64,000 bases of DNA from Aurantiacibacter sp. MUD11 (GCF_026967575.1 NZ_CP114054.1:1-64000); one strand, 5' to 3'. Positions 37,071 to 47,350 are shown, numbered from the stretch's first letter. Translations and numbers: made by a program. The notes: generated by a model from the sequence alone, not told the origin.

Positions 37071-38365
37071 TCCGTCGTCTGCTGGCGGCCACCACCGCAC
37101 TCGCTCTCACCTCCTGCGCCACTGTCGATCCCGCACCGCCTGCGCTGGATGAGTTGGCGCGGCAGTATCTCGCCGTGCAGCTGGCCATCGGCGAGAAGGA
37201 CCCCGGCTATGTCGATGCCTATTACGGGCCGGAGGAGCTGGCGGCGCAAGCTGCGGCGGCTGACGGCGAGACTACGCTACCGATGTTGGAGGCTCGTGTC
37301 GTCGCGCTCGACAGCGCGCTGTCGCTGGTGCCCACGCAGCCCGGCACGCTGGAGGCCGAACGGGTGCGCTACCTGCGCGCCATGCTGGCCAGTGCCCGGG
37401 TCCGCCTGCGCATGCTGCGCGGCGAGGAAATCCCGTTCCAGGACGAGGCCGAGGGGCTGTTCGGCGTGCGTCCCGAGCTGATCAACCTGGCCACGCTGGA
37501 GCCAGTGCTTGCACGGATCGAGGAACTGGTGCCGGGCGAGCCTGCCGACGGGCCGCTCAACGAAAGGCTCAACGCCTTCCAGGACCGCTTCGTCATCCCC
37601 AACGATCGCCTGCGCGACGTAATCGACGCTGCCGTTGCCGAATGTCGCGCCCGCACGCTGCCGCATATCCTGCTGCCCGAAAGCGAGAGCTTCAACCTCA
37701 GCCTCGTCACCGACAAGCCGTGGGGCGGGTTCAACTATTACCAGGGCGACTATCACTCGGTAATCGAGATCAACACCGACCTGCCGACGCGGCTGGACCG
37801 CGCGGTGGATGTCGGCTGCCACGAGGCTTACCCCGGCCACCACGTCTATTCCACGCTGATCGAGCGGGACCGGGTAAATGCGCTGGGGCAGGTCGAATTC
37901 ACTCTGCTGCCGCTCTATTCCCCGCGCGCAATCATTTCCGAAGGCAGCGCCGAATATGGCGTGAAGCTGGCATTCCCCGGCAACTCGCAACTGGAATACG
38001 AGCGCGACGTGCTCGCCCCGATGGCCGGCATCGATGCCAGCGAGCTCGAGGCCTATTACGAACTGCGCGAGGCGCTGGGCGATCTTTCAGGTGCCTACTA
38101 CACCATCGCCGCCGGCTACCTCGACGGCACGATGACGCGCGAGGAAGCGATCGAGAATTCGATGCGTTATCGCCTGCAAAGCCGCGAGCGTGCCACACAA
38201 TCGCTGCGCTTCATGGACACCTATCGCAGCTACGTGATCAACTACGGGCTGGGGCAGGAGATCGTCGGTGCCGCCGTGGAACGCGCCGGTGACGACCTCG
38301 ACGCCCGCTGGGAGCGTTTCATCGGCATCCTGAATACGCCGACGCTGCCCGAAGATCTGATGTAA
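37067..38365 (+). CDS. DUF885-like lipoprotein, putative metallopeptidase
   Basis: 432 residues from a GTG start that overlaps the dapA stop by 4 bp. The N-terminus ALALTSC is a lipobox (Cys17), so the protein is probably a lipoprotein. The core has CHEAYPGHHVYSTLIE, an HExxxxHH-type metal site (H252, E253, H258, H259) followed by SEGSAEYG with E292 as a likely third ligand; this is the pattern of DUF885 peptidase-like proteins. Metal-dependent peptidase activity in the periplasm is inferred. Coupling to dapA may be fortuitous or may indicate a cell-wall peptide substrate. Confidence 0.75.
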   Translation: MIRRLLAATTALALTSCATVDPAPPALDELARQYLAVQLAIGEKDPGYVDAYYGPEELAAQAAAADGETTLPMLEARVVALDSALSLVPTQPGTLEAERVRYLRAMLASARVRLRMLRGEEIPFQDEAEGLFGVRPELINLATLEPVLARIEELVPGEPADGPLNERLNAFQDRFVIPNDRLRDVIDAAVAECRARTLPHILLPESESFNLSLVTDKPWGGFNYYQGDYHSVIEINTDLPTRLDRAVDVGCHEAYPGHHVYSTLIERDRVNALGQVEFTLLPLYSPRAIISEGSAEYGVKLAFPGNSQLEYERDVLAPMAGIDASELEAYYELREALGDLSGAYYTIAAGYLDGTMTREEAIENSMRYRLQSRERATQSLRFMDTYRSYVINYGLGQEIVGAAVERAGDDLDARWERFIGILNTPTLPEDLM

Positions 38366-38388
38366 TCGAGGGGGCGATCCGGCGGCTG

Positions 38389-40335
38389 TCAGTCCGCCGG
38401 ATTGTGCTCCTCCACGAATGCCACTGCCTCTCGCAGCATCTGCTGGCGGGTTTCGGCGAGCGACAGCCAGTGGTCTTCGCCCTCCAACTCGACAAGCCGG
38501 TACGGTTTGTCGGCATCATCCAGCGCATCGGCCATCACACGGCTCTGGTCGAACGGAACGACCGTGTCATTAAGTCCGTGGATCAACAGGATCGGCGCAT
38601 CTGCACTGGCTGCCTGTTGGCGGGGCGAGATTGCGTCCCAACCACTGCGCGGGCCAAGCTCGCGCTCATAGGAACGCCGGAACAGCGGGCCGCCGCCACC
38701 GCTTTCGTAATTGGCGGTATCCGCCAACCGCTCCAGATCGGTGACGCCGGCGACGGATACGGCGCAGCGGTAGAGTCCTTGCTGCAGGGTCACCCCTGCC
38801 AGGGCGGCATAGCCACCATAGCTGGCCCCGACGATGCAGGCGCGCGAAGGATCGACGATGCCTTGCTCCGCAATATGGGCCAGGCCGTCCGAGATATCGG
38901 TCTGCATCTTGCGGCCCCATTCGCCGTAGCCCGCGCGTTCGAAATCTGCACCATAGCCGCTGGAACCGCGGAAATTGGGCTGGAAGACGGCATATCCGCG
39001 TGAGGCAAAGGCCTGTGCCCACCAGTCGAATCCGGTGCCGTCATGTGAGTGCGGGCCGCCATGAGGCAAGACGATTACCGGCAGATCCTCGGCCTCCCGA
39101 CCCGGCGGCAGGGTCAGAATTCCTACCATCTCCAAGCCGTCTTGCGCGGTGTAGGGGACGGTCGAGATCGCCCCCACTTGGGCCGGGGTGATTTGCGGGT
39201 AATCGGCACCGATCCGCAGTGCCCGCTGGGCGGCCAGGTCGATCAGGTACCAGGTCCCGGAATCACGATTACCCTGCGTGTGCACGATCGCCTGCTGCAA
39301 GGCGTTGCTCCATTCGACAATGCGGGCGTTCTGCCCAGGGAAGGAGCTGACGATGTCCTGCGCGCGCTGCTGCAATTCCGGGTCGACAAACACCTGGCGT
39401 TCTTCACCATCGGCTTCCTGGTAGCCGAGGAACTTGCCCGTGTTGCGATCCCAGTAGATCCGCGACACCTCTACATCGGCAAGAAAGGGCACGGGTTGCC
39501 CACCGGAAAGCGGCACTTCGTACCACTCGGTTTCACCGGCTGCTTCGTCTTCCAGCGCGTAGATCAGCGTGTCGCCGTCCGCGCCAAGTCCCACCAGCCC
39601 GACTGCGCCCACGCGGCTGGAACCGTCGACCAATTCGTCACGCGATGCGTTGCGGATGGTCCAGTTTCCGGTGTGCAGGTTGAGGTCCAGCGTTGCGGCG
39701 ACGTTGCCATCGGTGTCCACCAGCCAGTCCCGCGTACTACCTTCGGAAGCGGAAGTCGCGATGCGACGTTGGTCGGCTTCTGCGAAATCGTACTCGTACA
39801 GGTGCGGGCGACCGTGATCGAAGACCCACCCGCTGGTTTCCCGCTTGTATTCCAGCGCGCCGTAATAGCCGCGCCACTCGCCATCGACGTTGCGTACGCC
39901 ATGGATGCCGTGCACCGAATTGTTGAGCCGGGGCACTCCGTCGAATACCGCACCCGCAGTGCTGTTCTCGTCCAGCGGGATGAACTGCGCCTGCGTCAGT
40001 TCATACTGGTCGGCGGTGAAGCCGGACACGTCGACGGTGGTGCTGGAATAGATCAGCAGGAATTCATCACCCAGCATGCGGAAATCGCGGAATTTGATGC
40101 CGTCGGCGCTGATCTGCTGCTGCGGCTGCAAGTTGCCATCATAAACCAGGATGCGGCTGCCATCGTCCAGATTGGCGAAGATCGCGATGTGCCGTCCACT
40201 GTCGGATAGGGTCACGTCGGCCACGGTCGGCAAGCCGCCATAGACATCGAGGGGTGGCATTTCCTGCGCCATTGCGGCTGGTGCGGACAGAAAAAGCAGT
40301 CCGGGTAGGATGGCGCGCACGGCCGATTTCAACAT
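38389..40335 (-). CDS. S9 family (prolyl oligopeptidase-like) peptidase, exported
   Basis: 648 residues from 40335 (CCGGAG upstream; signal peptide MLKSAVRAILPGLLFLSAPA with cleavage after AMA). An N-terminal beta-propeller covers about residues 25-390. The alpha/beta-hydrolase domain carries the catalytic Ser505 (GASYGG), Asp in LIHGLNDTVVP and His in EGEDHWLS, with LPHGGPHSHD forming the oxyanion region. It is a periplasmic serine peptidase acting on short peptides. It diverges from smpB and stands alone. Confidence 0.9.
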   Translation of the reverse strand: MLKSAVRAILPGLLFLSAPAAMAQEMPPLDVYGGLPTVADVTLSDSGRHIAIFANLDDGSRILVYDGNLQPQQQISADGIKFRDFRMLGDEFLLIYSSTTVDVSGFTADQYELTQAQFIPLDENSTAGAVFDGVPRLNNSVHGIHGVRNVDGEWRGYYGALEYKRETSGWVFDHGRPHLYEYDFAEADQRRIATSASEGSTRDWLVDTDGNVAATLDLNLHTGNWTIRNASRDELVDGSSRVGAVGLVGLGADGDTLIYALEDEAAGETEWYEVPLSGGQPVPFLADVEVSRIYWDRNTGKFLGYQEADGEERQVFVDPELQQRAQDIVSSFPGQNARIVEWSNALQQAIVHTQGNRDSGTWYLIDLAAQRALRIGADYPQITPAQVGAISTVPYTAQDGLEMVGILTLPPGREAEDLPVIVLPHGGPHSHDGTGFDWWAQAFASRGYAVFQPNFRGSSGYGADFERAGYGEWGRKMQTDISDGLAHIAEQGIVDPSRACIVGASYGGYAALAGVTLQQGLYRCAVSVAGVTDLERLADTANYESGGGGPLFRRSYERELGPRSGWDAISPRQQAASADAPILLIHGLNDTVVPFDQSRVMADALDDADKPYRLVELEGEDHWLSLAETRQQMLREAVAFVEEHNPAD

Positions 40336-40451
40336 GAACAACTCCGGTTTCAAGGGCTTATTACCAGCATTGGATTGATGACGCGGGAATGACAAGTCAT
40401 GCAACTGGGCTTTGCCTTTTTGCCGCTCCCACCCTACATGCCGCCGCACTT

Positions 40452-40934
40452 ATGGCCCGTCCCAAACCCGCCACTTTCGACAAGCAGAAGGTCGTCGCCG
40501 AGAATCGCAAGGCGCGGCACGACTATTTCATCGAAGACAAGTTCGAAGCCGGGATCGCCCTCCAGGGCACCGAGGTGAAGGGGCTGCGCAGCGGGCAGGC
40601 GAGCATCGCCGAAAGCTATGCCGAGGTGCGTGATGGGCAGGTGTGGCTGGTGAATGCCAACATCCCCGAATTCAGCCACGGTAACCGCTTCAATCACGAG
40701 CCCAAGCGACCGCGCAAGTTGCTGCTGCACAGCCGCGAAATCGACAAGCTGTTCGGCGCGGTGGAGCGCAAGGGCATGACGCTGGTGCCGCTGTCGATCT
40801 ACTTCAACAGCAAGGGCCGCGCGAAGGTGGAACTGGCGCTGGCCAAGGGCAAGCAGGCGCACGACAAGCGCCAGTCGATCAAGGACCGCGACTGGAAGCG
40901 CGACAAGGCGCGTTTGCTGCGGGAAAATCGCTAA
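40452..40934 (+). CDS. smpB: SsrA-binding protein
   Basis: 160 residues from 40452, the standard length; the longer frame has no homology. It binds tmRNA and delivers it to stalled ribosomes for trans-translation. Motifs: [50 protein letters not shown] and the basic C-terminal tail ([19 protein letters not shown]) that enters the mRNA channel. The tmRNA gene itself is not recognisable in this window. No clear Shine-Dalgarno is seen. Confidence 0.95.
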   Translation: MARPKPATFDKQKVVAENRKARHDYFIEDKFEAGIALQGTEVKGLRSGQASIAESYAEVRDGQVWLVNANIPEFSHGNRFNHEPKRPRKLLLHSREIDKLFGAVERKGMTLVPLSIYFNSKGRAKVELALAKGKQAHDKRQSIKDRDWKRDKARLLRENR

Positions 40935-41019
40935 AAATATTTGCGGCGAAATGTTGCCGTTAAGCGTCGGTTGTCATCGCTTCGACTAATCCTATCTGTG
41001 AAGCGGCGACGAAAGGTGT

Positions 41020-41598
41020 ATGGGCCACCCCATGATTGAAACGGCGATGACATGGCTGGCATCCAAGATGCCGAAAATGCCGAAGCGCGACGAGATGGCG
41101 AGCAATCGCTGGCTCTCGCCGGTCGCCGGTACGATCAAGCGGTCCGAACTCTGGCGATTCACGCGCCGCAGCGTCCCGCGCGGCGTGGCCTTGGGCGTGT
41201 TCGCCGCCTTCATCATCCCGCTGGGGCAGACACTGCTGGCCGTGGTGCTGGCGCTGCCATCGCGCGCCAACCTGCCGCTGGCTGCCGTCACCACGCTGAT
41301 AACCAATCCCTTCACCATCGCCTTCTGGGCCGTGGCCGCCAACAAGGTGGGCCACTTCGTACTGAAGATCGACGCTGAAACCGGCGGCATGGCTGGCGAG
41401 AGCGTGCGCAGCGGCTGGGTGCAGCAACTGGCGCAATGGGCCGAACTGGCCGGCGTCACCGCCTTCGGCTTCGTGGTGCTGGCGGTGGTCGGCTCTGCGC
41501 TGGGCTACCTCTTTGCCGGCTTCGCCTGGCGCTTTGTCGTGGCGCGGAAGTGGGGCCGTCGTCCGGCCAAGGCCAAGCTGCTCCATCCCGCCGAATAG
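41020..41598 (+). CDS. DUF2062 membrane protein
   Basis: 192 residues with a basic N-terminus and three to four membrane helices. The pattern RRSVPRGVALGVFAAFIIPL, NLPLAAVTTLITNPFT and PFTIAFWAVAANKVG is the DUF2062 domain. The family is widespread and uncharacterised; in some bacteria the domain is fused to glycosyltransferases. It lies between smpB and cckA on the same strand, with about 90 bp on each side. Confidence 0.82.
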   Translation: MGHPMIETAMTWLASKMPKMPKRDEMASNRWLSPVAGTIKRSELWRFTRRSVPRGVALGVFAAFIIPLGQTLLAVVLALPSRANLPLAAVTTLITNPFTIAFWAVAANKVGHFVLKIDAETGGMAGESVRSGWVQQLAQWAELAGVTAFGFVVLAVVGSALGYLFAGFAWRFVVARKWGRRPAKAKLLHPAE

Positions 41599-41691
41599 GC
41601 TATCCCGACAGCCAACGGACGTGTGGATTTTCGGGTAATTGGGCAACGTGCCGCCTAGGGGACCGGGCCCGGCTTTGCTAATGCCCTTCGC

Positions 41692-44160
41692 ATGAGCTTT
41701 GGACAGGTGCAGGAATCGCGTCGGCTGGTGGACGTCATTGCCGTGGCAGCGGCCGTGCTCGCCAGCATTGCGCTGATCCAGTTTGCCACCGACAACACGA
41801 CTGTGACGCTGGCCTTTGCCGGCGGACTGACAGTGCTGGGCTTCATTGCCTTTGCCGCCGGGCGCGCGCGCGTGGGAACTGTTCGCGAGGCGGAGCCCGA
41901 AGCGCCGGACTGGTCGGTGACGGTCGCTGCCATCGAACGGGCAGACCTTGCCGTGGCGATTACCGATCGTGCCAACCGGCTGGTCTGCGCCAATGCCGCC
42001 TTCGAGCTGTGGTTCGGATCGAGCAACGCCCCGCCGCGCCTGCCTGTGGACGGCGCCAGTGCGGAAGCCCTCAACCGATTGGGCCGGGCCGCCTGGCGCG
42101 ATGGCACCGGTGGCGGCTCCATCACCATTGCCGACGAGGAACGGTCGTGGGACGCCGAAGTCGTGCGTGCGGGGCGCGGGGACGATTACCTCGTCTGGCG
42201 GTTCTCGCCGGTCACGCGCAGCAATCCGCTGGCAGGCGTGGGCACGCACATCACCGGGGTGTTCGGCCGAGTGCTGGGCGCGGCAGGCGTTGCCGTGGCG
42301 CTGGTTTCGCCCGACGGCATGGTCAAGGCCGCCAATCCTGCCTTGGCGCGACGCGCCCTGGGGGACGAGAACGCCAGCCTCGCCGGACAGGAATTCGTGC
42401 AACTGCTGCGTTCCGACGATCGCGAGCGGATCTTCTTCGCCCGCGAAGGCCGCAAGGGCACGCCGCAAACGCTGGTGCAGGTGCCGCTGGCCGATCCCGA
42501 CCTTGCCGAGAGCGAAGTGGTGCCGGGCAAGGCGGCTGCCGAGTCGCCTTCCATCATGTTGCTGATCGACAGCGGCATCGGCCTTGGCGGCTGGCGCGGC
42601 GAGAACAAGGGGCAGGCCGCCCAGCTGGAGGCATTGCTGGAGCAATTGCCGCTGGGTCTCGCCACCACCGACCGGGACGGGCATTTCCTCTTCGCCAACC
42701 CCGCCTTCCGCCGCGCGGCGGGCATCGCCAATGCCGACCTGCCGCCCTATCCGTCGGACCTGGTGGTGCCGCGCGACAAGACGGCCATGTCCGATGCCGT
42801 GCGCCGTTACGGGCAAGGTCCGGCCTCGAGCGGCGACATCGCCGTACGCCTTCGCTCCGAGCCGGATGAGCCGGTCAGCCTCGGCCTCGCCGGGGTGCGC
42901 GGACTAGGGGAAGCCGCGGTACTGCTGAGCCTTGCCGATACGACCGAGGAAGCACGGCTGAAACGGCAGGTGGCGCAGGCCACCAAGATGCAGGCGGTCG
43001 GCCAGCTGGCGGGCGGTGTGGCGCACGACTTCAACAACGTGCTGACGGCCATCATCGGGTATTGCGACCTGATGCTGCTGCGGCACACGCCGGGCGACAG
43101 CGATTACGACGACATCCAGCAGATCAAGGCCAATTCCAACCGCGCCGCCAGCCTGACTCGGCAGTTGCTCGCCTTCAGCCGCCAGCAGACGCTGCAACCC
43201 GAAGTGCTGCAACTGCCCGACGTGCTGAGCGAGGTCGGCCAGCTGCTCAAGCGCCTGCTGGGCGCCAAGATCACGCTGAAGGTGCGGCACGACCGCAACC
43301 TTGGCCCCGTGCGCGCTGACCCGCGCCAGCTGGAACAGGTGATCATCAACCTGGCGGTAAATGCCCGCGACGCCATCCAGGCGAATGGCGGTGGGGAAGG
43401 GGCGGCCGGAACGCTGGCCTTCGCCACCCGGCGGGTGGAGGCGAAGGATATTCGCCGCATGGGCACGGAAATCATCCCCGCTGGCGACTATACCGTGTTG
43501 GTGGCGGAAGATACCGGCGGCGGCATTCCCGCCAACGTGATCGGCAATATCTTCGAACCCTTCTTCACCACCAAGGAGCAGGGCAAGGGCACTGGCCTCG
43601 GCCTGTCCACCGTCTACGGCATCATCAAGCAGTCGGGCGGATTCATCTTTGCCAGCAATGCCCAGGCGCCCGACGGGAGTGTGAAGGGCGCACGGTTCAC
43701 AATCTACCTGCCGGTGCACGAGGCGACCGAGGAAGAACTGGCGCGTGCCGAAGCCGAGGAGGAGGCGCGCGACTGGTCGGGTGGCGGGACCATCCTGCTG
43801 GTCGAGGACGAGGACATGGTTCGCGCCGTGGCCGAGCGTGCTCTGGCGCGGCAAGGTTACACCATCGTCACCGCCAGCGATGGCGACGAGGGGCTGGAAA
43901 TCGTCAAGTCCGGCGAGCACCAGTTCGACCTGGTGGTGACCGATGTCGTCATGCCCAGCATGGATGGCCCGGCTATGGCGCGCGAGATCCGCAAGCTGGC
44001 GCCCAGCCTGCCGGTGCTGTTCATGTCCGGCTATGCCGAAAGCCAGCTGCGCGACGAAATCGACATCGAGGCCATGCATTTCATCGCCAAGCCGTTCAGC
44101 GTGCGACAGATCGCGGACAAGGTCGCGGAAGTGCTGGTGGGCGCAGGCAAACGCAGGTAA
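41692..44160 (+). CDS. cckA: Hybrid sensor histidine kinase CckA
   Basis: 822 residues. Two N-terminal membrane helices (about 16-34 and 42-58), two or more PAS-like domains, a HisKA domain with phospho-acceptor His445 (GGVAHDFNNVLTAI), an HATPase domain (NLAVNARDAIQ, DTGGGIP, GKGTGLGLSTVYG) and a C-terminal receiver with Asp751 (LVVTDVVMPSMDG) and the conserved Lys in IAKPF. This is the CckA architecture: it phosphorylates ChpT and through it CtrA and CpdR, controlling the alphaproteobacterial cell cycle. In sphingomonads the pathway mainly affects motility and stress genes. ChpT and CtrA are outside this window. Confidence 0.93.
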   Translation: MSFGQVQESRRLVDVIAVAAAVLASIALIQFATDNTTVTLAFAGGLTVLGFIAFAAGRARVGTVREAEPEAPDWSVTVAAIERADLAVAITDRANRLVCANAAFELWFGSSNAPPRLPVDGASAEALNRLGRAAWRDGTGGGSITIADEERSWDAEVVRAGRGDDYLVWRFSPVTRSNPLAGVGTHITGVFGRVLGAAGVAVALVSPDGMVKAANPALARRALGDENASLAGQEFVQLLRSDDRERIFFAREGRKGTPQTLVQVPLADPDLAESEVVPGKAAAESPSIMLLIDSGIGLGGWRGENKGQAAQLEALLEQLPLGLATTDRDGHFLFANPAFRRAAGIANADLPPYPSDLVVPRDKTAMSDAVRRYGQGPASSGDIAVRLRSEPDEPVSLGLAGVRGLGEAAVLLSLADTTEEARLKRQVAQATKMQAVGQLAGGVAHDFNNVLTAIIGYCDLMLLRHTPGDSDYDDIQQIKANSNRAASLTRQLLAFSRQQTLQPEVLQLPDVLSEVGQLLKRLLGAKITLKVRHDRNLGPVRADPRQLEQVIINLAVNARDAIQANGGGEGAAGTLAFATRRVEAKDIRRMGTEIIPAGDYTVLVAEDTGGGIPANVIGNIFEPFFTTKEQGKGTGLGLSTVYGIIKQSGGFIFASNAQAPDGSVKGARFTIYLPVHEATEEELARAEAEEEARDWSGGGTILLVEDEDMVRAVAERALARQGYTIVTASDGDEGLEIVKSGEHQFDLVVTDVVMPSMDGPAMAREIRKLAPSLPVLFMSGYAESQLRDEIDIEAMHFIAKPFSVRQIADKVAEVLVGAGKRR

Positions 44161-44255
44161 CCTGCCGACAAATCAGGTGGATGCGGGGCATTCATGACCG
44201 ATACAGGTCGTGATACCTTATAACATCGATTGATCCAGAGGGAGGGACTGCCGCC

Positions 44256-45728
44256 ATGACTTTCCGCAAGACCGCAGCCATGCTGCTCGCCGCCAGTGCC
44301 CTGGCGTTGCCCGCATCGGCCCAGCAGCCGGAGGAGACCGCGCAGGGCGATGTCTCCGTCACCATCTACCAGAACGGCCAGTCGCTGGTGCAAGACGTAC
44401 GCCAGCTGAACATCCCGCGCGGCACCACCCGTATCGAGTTCCCTGACGTCTCGGCGATGATCCGCCCGGCCACGCTCAGTTTCAACGCTGCGGACACCGC
44501 GATCGTCGAGCAGAACTTCGACTTCGACCTGCTCACGCCGACCAAGCTGATGGAAAAGGCCATCGGCCAGACGGTGACCCTGCTGCGAACCAATCCCGCC
44601 ACCGGTATCGAGACTCGCGAGCGGGCCGAAGTGCTTTCCACCGCAGGCGGCGTGGTGGTGCGGATCGGCGACCGGATCGAGGTGTTGCGCGACGACGGCC
44701 TGCCCGTGCGCGTGATCTTCGACGAGGTGCCGCCCAACCTGCGCGCGCGGCCCACGCTCTCCGTCACGCTCAATTCCAGCCGTTCCGGCACTCGCCCGGC
44801 CAGCATCCGCTACCTGACGCCCGGCCTCGGCTGGACTTCCGACTATGTCGCGCTGTTCGACGAGGCCAACGGCACGGTGGATATGCAGGGCTGGGTCACG
44901 CTGACCAACAATACCGGCACCACTTTCCATGCCGCCGATACGCTGCTGGTCGCCGGCAATCCCAACACCGGCTACTCGCAGCCGCGCCGCGACCTTGTGC
45001 GCCCCGGCACCGAGACGGCCGACCGCGAACGGCTGGGCGATTTCTATCTCTACCCGATCGACGGGCGCACCACGATTGCCAACGCGCAGACCAAGCAGGT
45101 GAGCTTCCTCGACGTGCAGGGCGTTCCGGCACGCCGGGTCTATTCCGCCACCGTCGGCTGGCTGACCAACCAGGAAGACCCGTCGCCGGTCGCCACCGCG
45201 ATCAGCTTCAACTCCAGCCGCGAGGGCGGACTTGGCGATGCCCTGCCTGCCGGCACGGTGCGCTTCTACCAGCGCGATGCCGAGGGCAATCCGCAGTTCA
45301 TCGGCGAGAACGGCATCGGCCATACGCCGATGGGCAGCACGCTGTCGCTGCGTACGGGCGATGCCTTCGACATCTACACCCAGGCCGAAATCGAGACGCG
45401 CGAGCGGATCCAGCCGGGCGAATTTGCCCGCAGCGCGCAATACCGTGTCTACGAGGACGGCGAACTGGTGCGGACCATCGAGGTCGACCGGGCGGTGACC
45501 TACTATCGCACCACCATGCGTTACACGCTCACCAACGCGAAGCCGGAGCCGGTGGAGGTGGAGCTCACGCAGCGCGGCCTCAACCGCGGCTGGTGGTCGC
45601 TCGACTACCGCATCACCGCAGAGGACGTGCCGGGCGAGCAGGTCAACTACGACAGCCGCCTGTATCGCATTACCGTGCCCGCCAATGGCGAGCGCGTGGT
45701 GCGTGTGACTTACGAGACGCGGTACTAG
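44256..45728 (+). CDS. Exported DUF4139 protein
   Basis: 490 residues with a signal peptide (MTFRKTAAMLLAASALALPA, cleavage near ASA) and a strong AGGGAGGGA ribosome site. All-beta: an N-terminal VTIYQNGQSLVQDVRQLNIP strand pair and a C-terminal DUF4139 domain (VTYYRTTMRYTLTNAKPEPV onward, ending in PANGERVVRVTYETRY). The family is uncharacterised; it is presumably a periplasmic or surface beta-sandwich. A paralogue starts 11 bp after its stop, so they form an operon. Possible promoter elements lie in the 95 bp after cckA. Confidence 0.8.
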   Translation: MTFRKTAAMLLAASALALPASAQQPEETAQGDVSVTIYQNGQSLVQDVRQLNIPRGTTRIEFPDVSAMIRPATLSFNAADTAIVEQNFDFDLLTPTKLMEKAIGQTVTLLRTNPATGIETRERAEVLSTAGGVVVRIGDRIEVLRDDGLPVRVIFDEVPPNLRARPTLSVTLNSSRSGTRPASIRYLTPGLGWTSDYVALFDEANGTVDMQGWVTLTNNTGTTFHAADTLLVAGNPNTGYSQPRRDLVRPGTETADRERLGDFYLYPIDGRTTIANAQTKQVSFLDVQGVPARRVYSATVGWLTNQEDPSPVATAISFNSSREGGLGDALPAGTVRFYQRDAEGNPQFIGENGIGHTPMGSTLSLRTGDAFDIYTQAEIETRERIQPGEFARSAQYRVYEDGELVRTIEVDRAVTYYRTTMRYTLTNAKPEPVEVELTQRGLNRGWWSLDYRITAEDVPGEQVNYDSRLYRITVPANGERVVRVTYETRY

Positions 45729-45739
45729 GAGCGGGCGCG

Positions 45740-47350
45740 ATGGCCCGTCCGGCCTTCCTTCTCCTGCCGCTGCTGGCGCTGGCCCTGCCGGCCGAGGCGC
45801 AACAGCGCGCCGTGGTCGAGGCGTCCGAGCCGACCAGCCTGGCAGTCACCGTCTATCGCGATCCGGACCGCTATCCGGGCCAGCAGATGGAGGTCGACTG
45901 GCCACAGGGTTTCGCCATGATCAGCGAGACGCGCACGGTCACCCTGCCGCCGGGGGAATCGCGCATCCGCTTCGAAGGCGTGGCGGAAGGCATGGTGGCC
46001 GTCTCCGCCATCGTCACCGGACTGCCCGGCGGGACGATCGAGAAGAACCGCAATGCCGACCTGCTCAGCCCGGCGGCACTGGTCGATGGCACCCTGGGTA
46101 ACCGCGTGCGCATCACCCGCACCAATCCCGGCACGGGGGAGGCCGAAAGCGAGAGCGCTATCGTCCGTACCCGCGCCGATGGCGGCCTCGTCCTGCAGAC
46201 CGATGCCGGATACGAGGCGGTGCGCTGTTCGGGCCTGCCCGAGCGACTCACCTTCGACGAGGTGCCCGACGGCCTATCCTCGCAACCGATCTTCTCCATC
46301 GACACCCGCGATGCCACCGGCGGTACCTATACCGTCACCCTGTCCTACCTCGCCTGGGGCTTCGACTGGGAAGCCAGCTACGTCGCCACGCTGCACGAGG
46401 GGCGCGACAGCGACGACGTGCGGTTCGACCTCACCAGCTGGCTCACCATCCTCAACGACAATGGCCAGAGCTTCGAGCGCGCCGAACTGATGGCGGTGGC
46501 GGGTACGCTGAACGTCACCAGCGATTTCGAGGATCTGGCCGACCCGCCGCGTGCGCGGCCCATGCGACTGACCTGTTATCCCATCGGCAGTACGGCGGCA
46601 GGCTCGCCGATCCGCAACATCCTCCCGCCACCGCCGCCGCCTCCGGCGCCTGACATTGCCTTCGCAGATGAGGCGCGCATCGTGGTGACAGCCTCGCGCA
46701 TGCCCCAGGTGATGATGGAATCGGCTGCACCGGTGGCCGTCATCGCTGGTGAGGAGCAGCTGGGTGACCTCAAGCTCTACCGCGTGCCGGTCCCGGTCGA
46801 CGTCAATGCGCAGGGCCTGAAGCAGATTGCCTTCCTGCGGGAAGAGGATGTCGAGGGCGTGCTGATGTACGAAGGCAATTGTTCGCCTTGGGACAGCACC
46901 GAGGATTTCTACCCTACCAGCATGGTGCTGGAGACGGTGAACGACGAGGAGCACGGGCTGGGTCGGGCGCTGCCATCCGGCACGATTTCGATCTTCGAGC
47001 GCGGTCCGGCAGGCGAACTGCTGGTCGGCGAGGAGACCCTGCGCGACTATGCGGATGGCCAGGACGTCGACATCGACCTTGGCGAAAGCGCGCAGGTCTT
47101 CACCCGCTGTCGCTATCAAGGCAACGATCCGGACGATCCTCCTGGCAATCGCTGGCGCGAGGTGGTGGCGGAGCTGAGCAACGCCAATCCGTCCCCCGTC
47201 ACCGTGCGTCTCAATATCGGTTATCCGTCGCAATGGCGCTTTCGCGGCGTGCGCGAGCGTTTGCGGAACGGCCGGCGAATCATAGAGGTCGAAGTCCCGG
47301 CCAACGGTTCGCGGGAACTGCGTTGGCGGGTACGAGAAGTTATCGATTAA
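45740..47350 (+). CDS. Second exported DUF4139 protein with TonB-plug-like insert
   Basis: 536 residues from 45740 (AGGAGCGGG upstream; signal peptide MARPAFLLLPLLALALPAEA). A paralogue of the preceding gene, with the same overall layout and end (VPANGSRELRWRVRE). Around residues 296-330 there is a stretch of seven prolines followed by ADEARIVVTASRMPQVM and an AAPVAVI segment, which looks like the start of a TonB-dependent receptor plug (the usual EIVVTASR signature). The preceding gene lacks it. Function unknown; surface or periplasmic location likely. Confidence 0.75.
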   Translation: MARPAFLLLPLLALALPAEAQQRAVVEASEPTSLAVTVYRDPDRYPGQQMEVDWPQGFAMISETRTVTLPPGESRIRFEGVAEGMVAVSAIVTGLPGGTIEKNRNADLLSPAALVDGTLGNRVRITRTNPGTGEAESESAIVRTRADGGLVLQTDAGYEAVRCSGLPERLTFDEVPDGLSSQPIFSIDTRDATGGTYTVTLSYLAWGFDWEASYVATLHEGRDSDDVRFDLTSWLTILNDNGQSFERAELMAVAGTLNVTSDFEDLADPPRARPMRLTCYPIGSTAAGSPIRNILPPPPPPPAPDIAFADEARIVVTASRMPQVMMESAAPVAVIAGEEQLGDLKLYRVPVPVDVNAQGLKQIAFLREEDVEGVLMYEGNCSPWDSTEDFYPTSMVLETVNDEEHGLGRALPSGTISIFERGPAGELLVGEETLRDYADGQDVDIDLGESAQVFTRCRYQGNDPDDPPGNRWREVVAELSNANPSPVTVRLNIGYPSQWRFRGVRERLRNGRRIIEVEVPANGSRELRWRVREVID

